NCBI RefSeq assembly: GCF_003086295.3
Contig: NC_092048.1
Span: 85,074,386 to 85,138,385 of the forward strand
Reading direction: 5' to 3'
DNA length: 64,000 nt
Source of the DNA: Arachis hypogaea
Taxonomy: Eukaryota; Streptophyta; Magnoliopsida; Fabales; Fabaceae
Positions 8,972-20,745 of the stretch are shown piece after piece. The notes beneath the pieces are model-generated. The model saw only the letters and a list, made by a program, of their open reading frames with translations, had not been told where the DNA came from and did no database searches. Each line of letters begins with the position of its first letter. Position 1 is the first letter of the stretch. The translations under genes and the position numbers were made by a program.

Positions 8972-11449
8972 TTAGGGTGGATTGTAGTGCTTGACGTCTT
9001 CTCCTCTCACTATGCAAACGTCCCCACTTGATTCCTTCATGACCTCTAAATGTTCCATAGAAAGAACTTTCCTGATTGTGAATACTTGAGGGAGCTGGGA
9101 AGGAATGGTTTTGAGGCCAGGTGGAATTGGCAGATAATGACTTGATATCACTTTATCTCCCGGAGAAAAACCTTCAGTGGGAATTTTCTTGTTTCTCCAC
9201 CCTCTTGGTAATTTCCCTATCATTCTTCCCTTTCTCTTGAGGATTTCTTCATTGACCCTTATGCTAGGAAGATCCTTCTGATCTGTTTCCATTGATTCTT
9301 GTGGCTTTAACTCTTGCAACTCTTGTTTGCCTTCCAAGGACTGTTTTAGAGTTTCAGCTGCTGGATTACTTTCCTCCAAACACAGATGGCTACTATCATC
9401 CTTAGGCTTTTCAGATTCTGGTTCAGGCTCAGATGCAGGTTTGAAAACTTTGAAAATGAGCTGTTCATCGTGTATTCTCAGAATTAGCTCTCCTTGTTCT
9501 ACATCTATGAGCGCTCTAGTAGTGGCTAGAAATGGTCTTCCCAGAATGATAGGGTGTAGGTAGCTTTCCTCCATGTCCAAAATGACAAAGTCTGTGGGGA
9601 AGTAATAATCTCCCACTTTCACCAGCACATTCTCAACCACCCCTTCAGCTTGCTTCTGAGTTTTGTCAGCCAGTTGTATGATTACATCAGTGGATCTCAC
9701 CTCATTCAGTTGTAGCCTCTTCATAAGAGTTAGAGGCATCACATTTATGCTAGCTCCTAGATCACAGAATCCTCTGTCAATTTTTGTTTCTCCTATGATG
9801 CAAGGAATATGAAAACTTCCTGGGTCTGTTTTCTTAGAGACTGTGTCCTTCTTGATGAGGGCACTGCATTCTTTGTTCATTGTTACCGTTTGTCCTCCCT
9901 TCAAAACTCTTTTCTTGCTCAACAATTCCTTTAAATACTTGATGTGTGTAGGCATTTGATGGAGAATCTCAAGAAAGGGAATATTGATATGGAGAGACTT
10001 AAATGTCTCTAAAAACCTTGAATAGGTTTTCCCTTTTTCACCTCCTCCTAACCTCTGAGGAAATGGTGCTTTTGGTTGGTATATTTCCAGCATGCCTTTT
10101 TGCAATTCCTTGGCTTGCTCAGTTCCACTTTCCTGCTTAACTTCTTCCACACCTTCCTTCAAGATTTCTGGCTCCTGCTCTGAGGGCCTGATTCCTTCTT
10201 CTTCTGAAACTTCCTTCAATATGGTGATGGCCTTGCATTCTTCCCATCTCACTCTCTTTTGTTCCCCTTTAGGATTCTTTTCTGTGTCACTAGGGAACAC
10301 TGCAGTTGATTTGGGGGCCTGTTGAGATAGCTCTCCTACTTGAGACTCCATCCTCTTGAGTTTTTCACCATGGTTTCTTAAGGTAGCTCTCACATCATCC
10401 CTGAAGCTTTTCAATTCGGTTATGTCTTGACTCATGGTTGCCATCATTCCTTCTATCCGGTTTAATTGATCTTGAAATTGTTGGTTCGGATTAAGTTGGG
10501 TAGGTTGATTATTTTGGCCATGATATGATGGTTGGGAGTAAGTGTTTTGTGTGGCTTGGTATGATCTTTGGTTGGAGTTTTGGTATGTGGAATTGTTATG
10601 TTGGTTGTGGTTGTAAGGTTTGTGGTTTTGTGGTTGGGTTTGTTGGTTCCCCCACCCAAAGTTTGGGTGATTTTTCCATCCTGGGTTGTAAGTGTTGGAA
10701 TGTGGATCATATGATTGCCTTTGTTGGTTTCCCACATAGTTGGCCTCTTCCCAATCACCTCCTTCAATGCTTACTTCCTCTTGATCTTGTGTGTGTATTG
10801 CAGCCACTTGCTTTGTTTCTAATTGCCTGGTAAGCTCTGCTAGTTGCTTGGCAAACACCTTGTTTTGGGCTAGAATTGTATCAACATGGTTCAGCTCCAT
10901 GACTCCCTTAGTGTTGTGCCTCTCTGATGCATAGTAGTACTCATTCTCAGCCACTGTCTCAATCACTTCAATGGCTTCTTCCACAGTCTTTTTCCTGTTC
11001 AATGAACCTCCTGATGAATGGTCTACAGCCTTCCTTGATTCATAAGAGAGTCCATCATAGAAAATATGCAATTGCACCCAATCATGGAACATGTCTGGTG
11101 GGCATTTCCTTGTCAAATCCTTGAATCTCTCCCATGCCTCGTAGAGAGTTTCACCATCTTGTTGTCTAAAAGTCTGAACCTCAGATCGAAGCCTATTGAC
11201 CTTTTGTGGGGGGTAGAAACGTGCCAGAAACTTGCTTTCCACCTCATCCCAGGTTGTTAGGCTCCCCCTTGGGAATGATTCCAGCCACTTAGCTGCCTTG
11301 TCCCTAAGTGAAAATGGGAACAAAAGCAGTTTATATGCATCTTCCTGGACTCCATTGGACTTCACAGTGTCACAAATTCTCAGGAATTTTGTGAGATGTT
11401 GGTTTGGGTCTTCATTAGCACTTCCACCAAATGAACAATGATTCTCCAC
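8972..11449 (-). CDS. Element A gag-protease with integrase-tail-like C-terminus
   Basis: This 825-residue frame has a Retrotrans_gag-type capsid domain at about 1-170 (FLARFYPPQKVNRLRSEV, DGETLYEAWERFKDL). An Asn/Gln/Tyr-rich region spans about 225-330. An aspartic protease-like domain at about 525-660 has CDLGASINVMP as active-site motif and IILGRPFLAT downstream. The last 80 residues (GFSPGDKVISSHYLP ... RGEDVKHYNPP) resemble the SH3-like C-terminal domain of Ty3/gypsy integrases. RT, RNase H and the integrase core are absent. The natural start is upstream: the same frame continues beyond an in-frame TAG at 11462-11464, so the Met used here is internal. The double-hairpin module follows the stop. 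Confidence 0.85.
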   Translation of the reverse strand: MENHCSFGGSANEDPNQHLTKFLRICDTVKSNGVQEDAYKLLLFPFSLRDKAAKWLESFPRGSLTTWDEVESKFLARFYPPQKVNRLRSEVQTFRQQDGETLYEAWERFKDLTRKCPPDMFHDWVQLHIFYDGLSYESRKAVDHSSGGSLNRKKTVEEAIEVIETVAENEYYYASERHNTKGVMELNHVDTILAQNKVFAKQLAELTRQLETKQVAAIHTQDQEEVSIEGGDWEEANYVGNQQRQSYDPHSNTYNPGWKNHPNFGWGNQQTQPQNHKPYNHNQHNNSTYQNSNQRSYQATQNTYSQPSYHGQNNQPTQLNPNQQFQDQLNRIEGMMATMSQDITELKSFRDDVRATLRNHGEKLKRMESQVGELSQQAPKSTAVFPSDTEKNPKGEQKRVRWEECKAITILKEVSEEEGIRPSEQEPEILKEGVEEVKQESGTEQAKELQKGMLEIYQPKAPFPQRLGGGEKGKTYSRFLETFKSLHINIPFLEILHQMPTHIKYLKELLSKKRVLKGGQTVTMNKECSALIKKDTVSKKTDPGSFHIPCIIGETKIDRGFCDLGASINVMPLTLMKRLQLNEVRSTDVIIQLADKTQKQAEGVVENVLVKVGDYYFPTDFVILDMEESYLHPIILGRPFLATTRALIDVEQGELILRIHDEQLIFKVFKPASEPEPESEKPKDDSSHLCLEESNPAAETLKQSLEGKQELQELKPQESMETDQKDLPSIRVNEEILKRKGRMIGKLPRGWRNKKIPTEGFSPGDKVISSHYLPIPPGLKTIPSQLPQVFTIRKVLSMEHLEVMKESSGDVCIVRGEDVKHYNPP

Positions 11450-11461
11450 AAGTGATATTAG

Positions 11462-11779
11462 CTATGGTTTGAGCTCAAAATTGTTGGCCTGAATGGGTGG
11501 TTTCTGGATGCTGCTACCACAATTCCCAGAGGTTGGGTTTATGTATGAACTAAGAACCCTCCTCTCAGGAATGGCATTGTTTCCATCAGCTCTCTCATGG
11601 TTGTGAACTTCTCTATCCATGTTGAGATCTAAAGCTTCCTCAAAATTGTCCTCAGATTCTCCTTCAGATTCCTCTTCTCCCAGTACTCTCTTCCCTCTTG
11701 CTTCCCTTCTCAGTCTATGAAGGGTCCTCTCTGGTTCGGTATATGGAGGAGTTGATGTCTCTCCTCTCCTACCTGTCAT
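11462..11779 (-). pseudogene. Element A gag N-terminus, cut off by in-frame TAG
   Basis: This N-terminal section of gag shares the frame of the main ORF and ends at TAG 11462-11464. The sequence just before the stop (QANNFELKP) matches element E's uninterrupted gag, where Gln follows. The change is therefore most simply CAG to TAG. A likely start is the Met at 11779 (MTGRRGETS); upstream Met codons also exist. The segment is rich in Glu/Arg with ERTLHRLRREARGK, comparable to E's PERTLKRKLREAE. Confidence 0.75.
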
Positions 11780-12039
11780 GCAAGAACACAGCACAGGCAA
11801 CAAACAAGTGAAATACTCTTGGTTAATGGAAGAGTATGGTTAGAGCAGTTGAGGAATTAATTCAAACAGTTAGTGAGTCAGTGAGTTAGTTGCTTGAATT
11901 TAAAGGCATAAAGAAAGAAAGCATGTAACAGAGTGCAGAAATTAAAATTCAACAAGTAACTTGTACTGAATTAATCAAAACAAAAAAAAATGCTCAATCT
12001 AGTTAACTTCCAATTTGAGAATTGTCAATCGAAAACCAA

Positions 12040-12057
12040 TCCCCGGCAACGGCGCCA
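12040..12057 (-). promoter_or_regulatory. Primer-binding site of A (tRNA-Asp-like)
   Basis: In sense the site reads TGGCGCCGTTGCCGGGG, complementary to the 3' end of plant tRNA-Asp as known for Athila/Tat-type elements. It lies six bases inside the 5' LTR boundary at 12064. Confidence 0.85.
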
Positions 12058-12063
12058 TAAACT

Positions 12064-14380
12064 TGATGCGCATAAACTTGTTATGCTACAATTTAGGAAA
12101 TTGCACGATCGGCAAAATTCCTTCCGGCAAGTGCACCGGTTATCGTCAAGTAAAAACTCACAATAGAGTGAGGTCGAATCCCACAAGGATTGGTTGAGTG
12201 AGCAATTCGGATTAGAAGTGTGTTCTAGTTGAGCGGAATCAAGATTTAGATGAGAATTGCGGAATGTAAAATAGGCGGGAAACGTAAATGACAAGAAATT
12301 TAAATGGCGGAATCTTAAATTGCATGAATTAAAGAGCAGAAGCTAAATTGCTGAAATTAAAAGGGAATGGGGGTGATTGCATGAATTGAGTTGCAGAATG
12401 TAAAGAGAAAGTGGAAATCAGAAATGGGGAATTCATTGGGTTATAGGAGATATTGAGATCTCCGAATCAAAACATGTTTATCTCTTCCTCAAGCAATGCG
12501 TTCATTGAATTTTGCTTGACAATCTTATATGATTGGATCCCAATCCCTTGGCTCACCAATTCTCTCTAAAAACAAACAAATTCCCAATCCCTTGGTTTAA
12601 ATGTTCATAAGAAGAGATGATGCTCGATCACTGATTATACCACACAGTTTCATGAACCACAATTTGGTAGGATTACATGTCACAATATCCATCCAAACCC
12701 CAATCCAATTCACTGTGAGAAAGCTTCTCTAGCATGAATCCTCCATTCCTTTCCCAAGGTTCCGAAGGATTCCAATTATGGGTAGTTTCTTTCCCAAGAC
12801 AACTACCCAATGGAATTAGATCGAGAGGCTTTCTAACAAAATTCAAGAGAAAAGATTGAAGAAGAAGATAAACTATTATTGATTCATTGAATTACAATAG
12901 AGCTCCCTAACCCAATGAAAGGGGGTTTAGTGAGTCATAGCTCTGAATTCAATTACAAAGATATGAAAACTAGCTAAAAATGAAAGTAAAAGTCCTTCCT
13001 AACTTAAATTCTATCCTATTTATACACTTTCTATATTGAGCTTCTGTTATGTTTCTTGGGCTTTGAGACCTCTCCCTGCTTTCCTTTTGCTTTGGGTTTA
13101 TGATCCATAATCTTGATGAGGCTGCTGATCCAAATTCTGTAACATTCATTGAGCCAACTTAGTGATAATCAAATAATAATACATGACTCAACAAATTGAA
13201 ATTTCAGACTCATCAATCCTTCAGGCCCAATCCCATAACCCATGATATTCAATTGGGTTTCATGCCAGAGTAAGTTTAAGTTAATGTTTGTGCTCAAAGA
13301 CTAACTTTAAACCGCAATATTTTTGGCCCAGAAACCTTTTCCAAGAGTGGCGTTTAAGTTGCAGTTTAAGCTTAAACTGCAGCTTAAACGCCAGACACTT
13401 CCAGTGAAGCCTTTTGTAGAAGCACGTTTAAGCTTCAGTTTAAGGTTAAACTGAAGCTTAAACGTGGAAATGGAAGAAGGCAGCCCTGGAGAGTCATGTA
13501 GTCGAACACGTTTAAGCTTCAGTTTAAGGTTAAACTGAAGCTTAAACGTGGAGATAGGAAGGGCAGCCCTGGAGGTCGAACACGTTTAAGCTCCAGTTTA
13601 AGGTTAAACTGGAGCTTAAACGTGGAAGAGGAGAAAGCCATCCTGGAGGTGTCGAACACGTTTAAGCTCCAGTTTAAGGTTAAACTGGAGCTTAAACGTG
13701 GAAATGGAGAAAGCAACCCTGGAGGAGAAACTTGGTCGAACACGTTTAAGCTCCAGTTTAAGGTCAAGCTGGAGCTTAAACGTGGAAATGGCTCCCTGGT
13801 GCTTTTCCCCTTTCTGGCGTTTAACCTCCAGTTTAAGGTTAAACTGGAGGTTAAACGTGGAACTGCCCCCCTTGGTGCCCTTCTCACTTCTGGCGTTTAA
13901 CCTCCAGTTTAAGGTTAAACTGGAGGTTAAACGTGGAAGTGCTTCCTGATTGGAATTCTAATTCTGGCGTTTAACCTCCAGTTTAAGGTTAAACTGGAGG
14001 TTAAACTTCAATTCCAGCCTTCATGATTCTGGCGTTTAAGCTCCAGTTTAGGCTTAAACTGGAACTTAAATTCCACATGTGATATTCAAGCTTCCTTTAT
14101 TGATTTTGTTGCTTCCTTGCTTAGCCTCTTCTTCCCTGAAATCATCCAAACAATTGCATCAAAGTCTTGCAAAATTTCATGAGAAATCTTCCATTCATAG
14201 CATTCAAGTAATATAACTAAAAACTCATGGAATTTGCATCAAAATCATACTGTTTGGATGGTTCATTGCTTTGTTCTTCTTTTAACCATTCTTGGTTACT
14301 TTAAGCTCAAGAAAATGCATAAAACATCTAAAACTATCAAAAAAATGCTAGTGAAACTAGCCTAAGATGCCTTGGCATCA
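12064..14380 (-). repeat. A 5' LTR
   Basis: This 2317-bp LTR is bounded by TGATGC and GCATCA and nearly identical to 2910-5290. Its palindrome array (13348-14075) has ten units. The length difference from the sister LTR is mainly one missing array unit. A TATTTATACACTTT sequence near 13017 (also at 3857 in the sister copy) lies on the strand opposite to transcription, so it is not claimed as a promoter. Confidence 0.92.
13348..14075. repeat. Array of ten long palindromes in A 5' LTR
   Basis: The design is the same as at 4186-4982. Unit starts are near 13348, 13423, 13507, 13581, 13657, 13741, 13818, 13894, 13966 and 14030. One of the CTCCAG-type units and its spacer present in the other LTR is absent here. 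Spacers contain GAGGAGAAAGC and CCCTGGAGG wording and are themselves related. Confidence 0.92.
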
Positions 14381-15320
14381 AATGGCCACCAATAATCCTA
14401 GCCTATATCACAAAGACTCTGATCAAGAACCAAGAGGCTAAGAGATACACACTCAATCTAAGGTAGAACGGAAGTGGTTGTCGGGCACGCGTTCATAGGT
14501 TGAGAATGGTGATGAGTGTCACGGATCATCACATTCATCACGGTTAAGTACAAGTGAATATCTTAGAACAGAAACAAGCGTGATTGAATAGAAAACAGAA
14601 GTAATTACATTAATTCATCGAGACACAGCAGAGCTCCTCACCCCCAACCATGGGGTTTAGAGACTCATACCGTAGAAGATACAAATTCAGATGTAAAATG
14701 TCATGAGGTGCCAAATAAATCTCTAAAAGTTATTTTTATACTAAACTAGTAGCTAGGGTTACAGAAAATAAGTAACTAAGTGCAGATAGTACAGAAATCC
14801 ACTTCCAGGGCCCACTTGGTGTGTGCTTGGGCTGAGCATTGAGCTTTACATGTGTAGAGGCTTTTTTTGGAGTTAAACGCCAGGTTGTAGCCTGTTTCTG
14901 GCGTTTAACGCCAGAATAGGGTAAAGACTTGGCGTTAAACGCCAATTTGCGTCATCATAACTTGGGCAAAGTATGGACTATTATATATTGATGGAAAGTT
15001 CTGGATGTCTAATTTCCAACGCAATTGAGAGTGTACCAATTGGGTTTCTATAGCTCTAGAAAATCCACTTCTAGTGCAGGGAGGTCAAAATCCAACAGCA
15101 TCTGCAGTCCTTTTTTAGCCTCTAAATCAGATTTTTGCTCAGGTCCCTCAATTTCAGCCAGAAAATACCTGAAATCACAGAAAAACACACAAACTCATAG
15201 TTAAGTCCAGAAATGTGATTTTTATTTAAAAACTAATAAAAATATAATAAAAACTAACTAAAACATACCAAAAACTATGTAAAAATAATGCCAAAAAGCG
15301 TATAAATTATCCGCTCATCA
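14381..15320 (-). repeat. B 3' LTR, proximal part
   Basis: The LTR interrupted at 2909 resumes here and runs to CTCATCA at 15320. It matches 23974-24944. It contains GGCGTTTAACGCC-type palindromes at 14876-14945. In sense the LTR would start TGATGAGCGG here. Confidence 0.88.
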
Positions 15321-15357
15321 CAACACCAAACTTAAATTATTGCCTGTCCCCAAGCAA
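15321..15357 (-). promoter_or_regulatory. Polypurine-tract region and upstream hairpin of B
   Basis: In sense, stem TTGCTT/AGGCAA with loop GGGGAC (15340-15357) precedes TAAGTTTGGTGTTG, which touches the 3' LTR. The arrangement is the same as in A, D and E. Confidence 0.75.
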
Positions 15358-17160
15358 CTGAAAATCAAATAGGATAAAAAGAAGAGAATATACTATAAAT
15401 TCCAAAATATCAATGAAACTTAGCTCCAATTAGATGAGTGGGACTAGTAGCTTTTTGCCTCTGAACAGTTCTGACATCTCACTTTATCCTTTGAAGTTCA
15501 GAATGGTTGGTATCTATAGAAACTCAGAATCCAGATAGTGTTATTGATTCTCCTAGTTCAGTATATTGATTCTTGAACACATCTACTTTATGAGTCTTGG
15601 CCGTGGCCCTAAGCACTTTGTTTTCCAGTATTACCACCGGAGACCTAAATGCCACAAACACATAACTTGGTGAACCTTTTTAGATTGTGACTCAGCTTTG
15701 CTAGAGTCCCCAATTAGAGGTGTCCAGGGTTCTTAAGCACACTCTTTTTTCTTTGGATCACGACTTTAACCGCTCAGTCTCAAGCTTTTCACTTGACACC
15801 TTCACGCCACAAGCACATGGTTAGGGACAGCTTGGTTTAGCCGCTTAGGCCAGGATTTTATTCCTGTGAGCCCTCCTATCCACTGGTGCTCAAAGCCTTG
15901 GATCCTTTTTACCCTTGCCTTTTGGTTTAAAGGGTTACTGGCTTTTTGCTCTTGCCTTTTGGTTTAAAGAGCTCTTGGCTTTTTCTGCTTGCTTTTTTTT
16001 TCGCCAATTTTTTTCGCAAGCCTTTGCTTTTCACTACTTTTTCTTGCTTCAAGAATCAATTTTATGATTTTTCAGATTATCAAATAACATTTCTCCTTTT
16101 TCATCATTCTTTCAAGAGCCAACAATTTTTAACATTCATAAACAACAAATTCAAAAGACATATGCACTGTTCAAACATTCATTCAGAGAAACAAAAAGTA
16201 TTGTCACCACATCAAAATAATTAAACTAATTTCAAGGATGACTTCGAAATCATGTACTTCTTGTTCTTTTGTGATTAAAAATATTTTTCATTTAAGAAAG
16301 GTGATGGATTCATAGGACATTCATAGCTTTAAGGCATAGACACTAGACACTAATGATCATGTAGTACAGACGCAAACATAAATAAACATAAAGCATAGAG
16401 AACGAAAACAGAAAAAATAATTAGACAAGAAGATTAAGGAACGGGTCCACCTTAGTAAGGGTGGCGTCTTGTTCCTCTTGAAGAACTAATGGTGCTCTTG
16501 AGCTCCTCTATGTCTCTTCCTTGCCTTTGTTGCTCCTCCCTCATAGCTCTTTGATATTCTCTAATTCTCATGGAGGGTGCCATATGGTTATGGAAAATTA
16601 AAAAGCGGGGCTTTTTCCACACCAAACTTAAAATGTTTGCTCGTCCTCGAGCAAAAGAAGAAAGAAAAGAGGAGGTGGAGATGTGTGGTGGGTTTGGAGT
16701 ATGGAGAAGAGTGTTATGGAAAGGTGTGAAGAGGAGAGAAGAAGAGGTGGGGTAGGTGGGGATCCTGTGGGATCCACAGATCTTGAGGGATCAAGGACTT
16801 AGCATCCCTGCTCCATTGAGGCGTGTAAAATGCCCTTAAAGTGCAATCCTGGAGTTTAACGCCAGACTGCTGCTTGTTTTTGGCGTTAAACGCCAGCTTT
16901 TTCCCCTTTCTTGGTGTTGAACGCCAACTTGGTGATTGTTTCTGGCGTTTAACGCCAGCTTGATGCTTCTTTCTGGCGTTAAACGCCAGTCTGATGCTTC
17001 TTACTGGCGTTTAAACGCCAGTAAGCTCTTCCCTCAGGGTAAGCTATTTTTAATTCTGTTTTTGACTTTGCTTTTATTTCTGTGACTCCACATGATCATC
17101 ATCCTAAAGAAAACACAAAATAAAAAAGGAAAACAGAAAATTAACATAGATAAGTAAAAA
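15358..17160 (-). other. B 3' noncoding region
   Basis: About 1.8 kb without a gene. The first kilobase is closely related to 58546-59640 of element E (shared wording such as GTGGCCCTAAGCACTTTG and CACATGGTTAGGGACAGC), which ties the two families together. ACACCAAACTTA recurs at 16619, and palindromes occupy 16850-17035. Confidence 0.7.
16850..17035. repeat. GGCGTT-AACGCC palindrome cassette in B
   Basis: Six units of TGGCGTTTAACGCCA type are spaced about 30 bp apart, with variants such as GGCGTTAAACGCC and GGTGTTGAACGCC. Most are perfect 12-16-bp palindromes. The last unit is extended to ACTGGCGTTTAAACGCCAGT. Confidence 0.88.
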
Positions 17161-17206
17161 TTGGGTTGCCTCCCAATAAGCGCTTCTTTATTGTCTTTAG
17201 CTGGAC
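17161..17206 (-). other. Post-stop double-hairpin module of B
   Basis: In sense, stem GTC/GAC with loop CAGCTAAA is followed by AATAAAG, AAGCGCTT, then stem TTGGG/CCCAA with loop AGGCAA. It lies just downstream of the end of pol (about 17230). Confidence 0.75.
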
Positions 17207-17229
17207 CTTGCTGAGCTTTTAATCTAGTC

Positions 17230-18318
17230 TCAGCTTTGAGCATTCTTTCCCAACATTGCCTTCAAGATAATGCTTGACTCTCTATCCATTAACAATGAAC
17301 TTCTTATTAGAATCAATGTCTTGAAGCTCCACATAGCCATATGGTGACACACTTGTAATCACATATGATCTCCTCCACCGGGATTTCAGTTTCTCAGGGA
17401 ATAATCTGAGCCTAGAGTTAAATAGCAGAACTTTCTATCCTGGTTCAAAGACTCTAGATGACAGCTTTCTGTCATGCTACTTTTTTGCTTTCTCTTTGTA
17501 GAGCTTAGCATTTTCGAAACCAGTGAGTCTGAACTCCTCTAGCTCATTCAGCTGGAGCAATCTTTTTTCTCCAGCTAATTTGGCATCAAAGTTTAGGAAT
17601 CTGGTTGCCCAGTAGGCCTTATGCTCCAGTTCCACGGGCAGATGACAGGCCTTACCATACATAAGCTGGTATGGAGAGGTCCCTATAGGAGTCTTAAATG
17701 CTGTTCTGTATGCCCACAGGGCATCATCCAAGCTTCTTGCCCAATCCTTTCTATGGGTATTTACAGTCTGTTCCAGGATTTTTTTAGTTCTCTATTAGAG
17801 ACTTCAGCTTGCCCATTTGTCTGTGGATGAGATGGAGTTGCCACCTTGTAGCTAATTCCATATCGGACCATAGCAGAGTAAAGCTATTTGTTGCAGAAGT
17901 GAGTGCTCCCATCACTGATTAGTGCTCTAGGGACACTAAACCTGCTGAAGATATATTTCTGGAGGAACTTTAGCACTGTCTTAGTATCATTGGTAGGTGT
18001 TGCAATGGCCTCTACCCATTTGGATACATAGTCGACTGCCACCAGAATATAAGTGTTTGAGTATGATGGTGGGAAAGGCCTCATGAAGTCAATACCCTAT
18101 ACGTCAAACAACTCAATCTCTAAGATTCCTTGCTGAGGCATGGCGTAACTATGAGGCAGATTACCAGCTCTCTGGCAGATGTCACAGTTATGCACAAACT
18201 CTTGGGAGTCTTTATAGAGAGTGGGCCAGTAGAAGCCACATTGGAGGACTTTTGTGGCTGTTCGCTTACCTCCGAAATATCCTCCATATTGTGATCCATG
18301 ACAATGCCATAGGATCTT
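17230..18318 (-). pseudogene. Element B integrase
   Basis: The decayed integrase lies downstream of RNase H. Its zinc-binding section has CHGSQYGGYFGG and CDICQRAGNLPHS (HHCC type). The catalytic core has Asp in [10 protein letters not shown], Asp in LISDGSTHF and Glu in [10 protein letters not shown], so all three D,D,E residues are visible. The C-terminal part has [20 protein letters not shown] and LFNSRLRLFP. Breaks: TAG at 18097, 17884, 17477, 17435 and 17282, and a 1-base frameshift in an A-run near 17780. It is not functional. Confidence 0.88.
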
Positions 18319-20745
18319 CTATGCTTCTTCTCTAGGCACACACCTACGGATTATTCCGTCTGCACATCTCTTAAAGAGATATGGTTCATCCCACAGGTAG
18401 TACTTTGCATCAGTAATCAAATTTTTCTTTTGTTGCCTACTGTACTCCTTGGGTATGAATCTTATAGCTTTATAGTTTGCAATGTCTGCAAACCATGGTG
18501 TTTCCTGAATGGCAAATAATTGCTCATCCGGAAAGGTTTCAGAGATCTCAATAGAGGGAAAGGACGCCCCTTCTACTGGTTCTATCCAGGAGAGATGATC
18601 AGCCACTTGGTTCTCTGTCCCTTTTCTGTCTCTTATTTCTATATCAAACTCTTGCAGAAGCAACACCCATCTTATGAGCCTGGGTTTTGAATCCTGCTTT
18701 GTAAGTAGATATTTAAGAGCAGCATGGTCAGTGTACACAATCACTTTTGATCCTACTAAGTATGATCTAAACTTGTCAATGGCATAAACCACTGCAAGCA
18801 ATTCTTTTTCTGTGGTTGTGTAATTTTTCTGGGCATCATTTAAAACACGGCTAGCATAATAAATGACATGCAGAAGCTTGTTATGCCTCTGTCCCAATAC
18901 TGCACCAATGGCATGGTCACTGGAATCACACATTAGTTCGAATGGTAATGTCCAGTCTGGCGCAGAAATAACTGGCGCTGTGACCAGCTTAGCTTTCAGA
19001 GTTTCAAACGCCTGCAGACACTCTGTGTCAAACACAAATGGCGTGTCAGCAGCTAGCAGATTGCTCAGAGGTTTTGCAATTTTTGGAAAATCCTTTATAA
19101 ACCTCCTATAGAATCCTGCATGTCCCAGAAAGCTTCTGATTGCCTTAACATTGGTAGGTGGTGGTAATTTTTCAATTACTTCAAATTTAGCTTGATCCAC
19201 CTCTATTCCCTTGTTTGAAATTTTATGCTCAAGGACAATCCCTTCAGTCACCATAAAGTGACATTTTTCCCAATTTAAAACTAGGTTGGTCTCTTGGCAT
19301 CTTTTCAGAACAAGTGCTAAATGGTTAAGGCAGGAGCTGAATGAGTCTCCAAAGACTAAAAAGTCATCCATGAAGACTTCCAGAAATTTCTCTACCATAT
19401 CAGAGAAGATAGAGAGCATGCACCTCTAAAAGGTTGCAGGTGCATTACACAGACCAAAAGGCATCCTTCTGTAGGCAAACACTCCAGAAGGACATGTGAA
19501 TGTTGTTTTCTCTTGGTCCTGAGGATCTACTGCAATTTGGTTGTAACCTGAATAGCCATCCAAAAAGCAGTAGTATTCATGACCTGCTAGTCTTTCTAGC
19601 ATCTGGTCTATGAATGGTAAAGGAAAGTGATCCTTCCTGGTGGCTGTATTGAGCCTTCTGTAATCAATACACATATGCCACCATGTAACTGTTCTTATAG
19701 GAACCAGTTCATTTCTTTCATTATGAACCACTGTCATGCCTCCCTTCTTGGGGACAACTTGGACAGGGCTCACCCAGGGACTATCAGAAATAGGATAAAT
19801 AATCCCAACCTCCAGTAACTTGGTGACCTCTTTCTGCACCACTTCCTTCATGGCTGGATTTAGCCACCTCTGTGGATGAACCACTGGCTTAGTATCGTCC
19901 TCCAATAAGATCTTGTGCATGCATCTTGCTGGGCTGATGCCCTTAAGATCACTTATGGACCATCCAAGAGCTGCCTTGTGTGTCCTTAGCACTTGAAGTA
20001 GTGCTTTCTCTTCCTGTGGATTTAAAGCAGAGCTTATGATCACCGGAAAAGTGTCACCTTCTCCCAGAAATGCATATTTCAGAGATGGTGATAGTGGTTT
20101 GAGCTCGGGTTTAGGAGGTTTCTCCTCTTCCTGAGGAATTTTCAGAGGCTCTTTTATTTCCTCTGATTCCTCCAGATCAGGCTGAACATCTTTAAAGATG
20201 TCTTCTAGCTCTGATTCGAGACTCTCAGCCATGTTGATCTCCTCTACCAGGGAGTCAATAATATCAACACGCATGCAGTCTTTTGATGTGTCTGGATGCT
20301 TCATTGCCTCAACAGCATTCATCCTGAACTCATCCTCATTGACTCTTAAGGTCCCTTCCCCTTTTTGGACATCAATGAGGGTTCGTCCAGTTGCTAGGAA
20401 GGGTCTTTCTAGAATGAGAGTTGCACTCTTGTACTCCTCCATCTCCAGCACTACAAAGTCAGTGGGAAAGGCAAATGGCCCAACCTTGACAATCATGTCC
20501 TCAATTATGCCTGATGGATATTTAATGGTGCCATCAGCAAGTTGAAGACATATCTGGGTTGGTTTGACCTCTTCAGTCAAGCCAAGCTTTCTGATAGTGG
20601 ATGCATGGATTAGATTGATACTTGCCCCAAGGTCGCATAGAGCTGTCTTGGTACAAGTACCCTCTAGTGTGCATGGTATCATAAAGCTTCCGGGATCCTT
20701 AAGCTTCTCTGGTAAGCTTGTTAGGATGACTGCACTGCATCTTCA
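18319..20745 (-). pseudogene. Element B protease, reverse transcriptase and RNase H
   Basis: The protease has CDLGASINLI near the start (about 20640) and RPFLATGRTLIDV. The RT has CIDYRRLNTATRKDHFPLPF, FLDGYSGYNQI, MPFGLCNAPATF and FMDDF, the catalytic Asp pair. RNase H has [18 protein letters not shown] and [14 protein letters not shown]. The frame is interrupted by TAG at 19426-19428, between the RT fingers/palm and FMDDF, and by TAG at 18319 where integrase starts. A frameshift near 20740 separates it from gag. All catalytic motifs otherwise survive. The order PR-RT-RH-IN is Ty3/gypsy. Confidence 0.92.

Larger units (their letters stand above)
2910..14380 (-). mobile_element. LTR retrotransposon A (intact ends, gag-PR only)
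   Basis: This 11.5-kb element has LTRs at 2910-5290 and 12064-14380, perfect terminal TGATGC/GCATCA inverted repeats and a 5-bp target duplication AATGG. Its order in sense is 5' LTR, PBS, gag-protease ORF, a second ORF at the envelope position, PPT, 3' LTR. The LTRs are nearly identical by eye, so the insertion looks recent. No RT, RNase H or integrase catalytic core is present, so it must rely on enzymes supplied by another element. It is the innermost and youngest layer of the left nest. Confidence 0.92.

Noticed and set aside
18120..18341. Separate 73-residue protein ([10 protein letters not shown]...)
   Set aside because: It is an off-frame reading of the integrase zinc-binding region of B.
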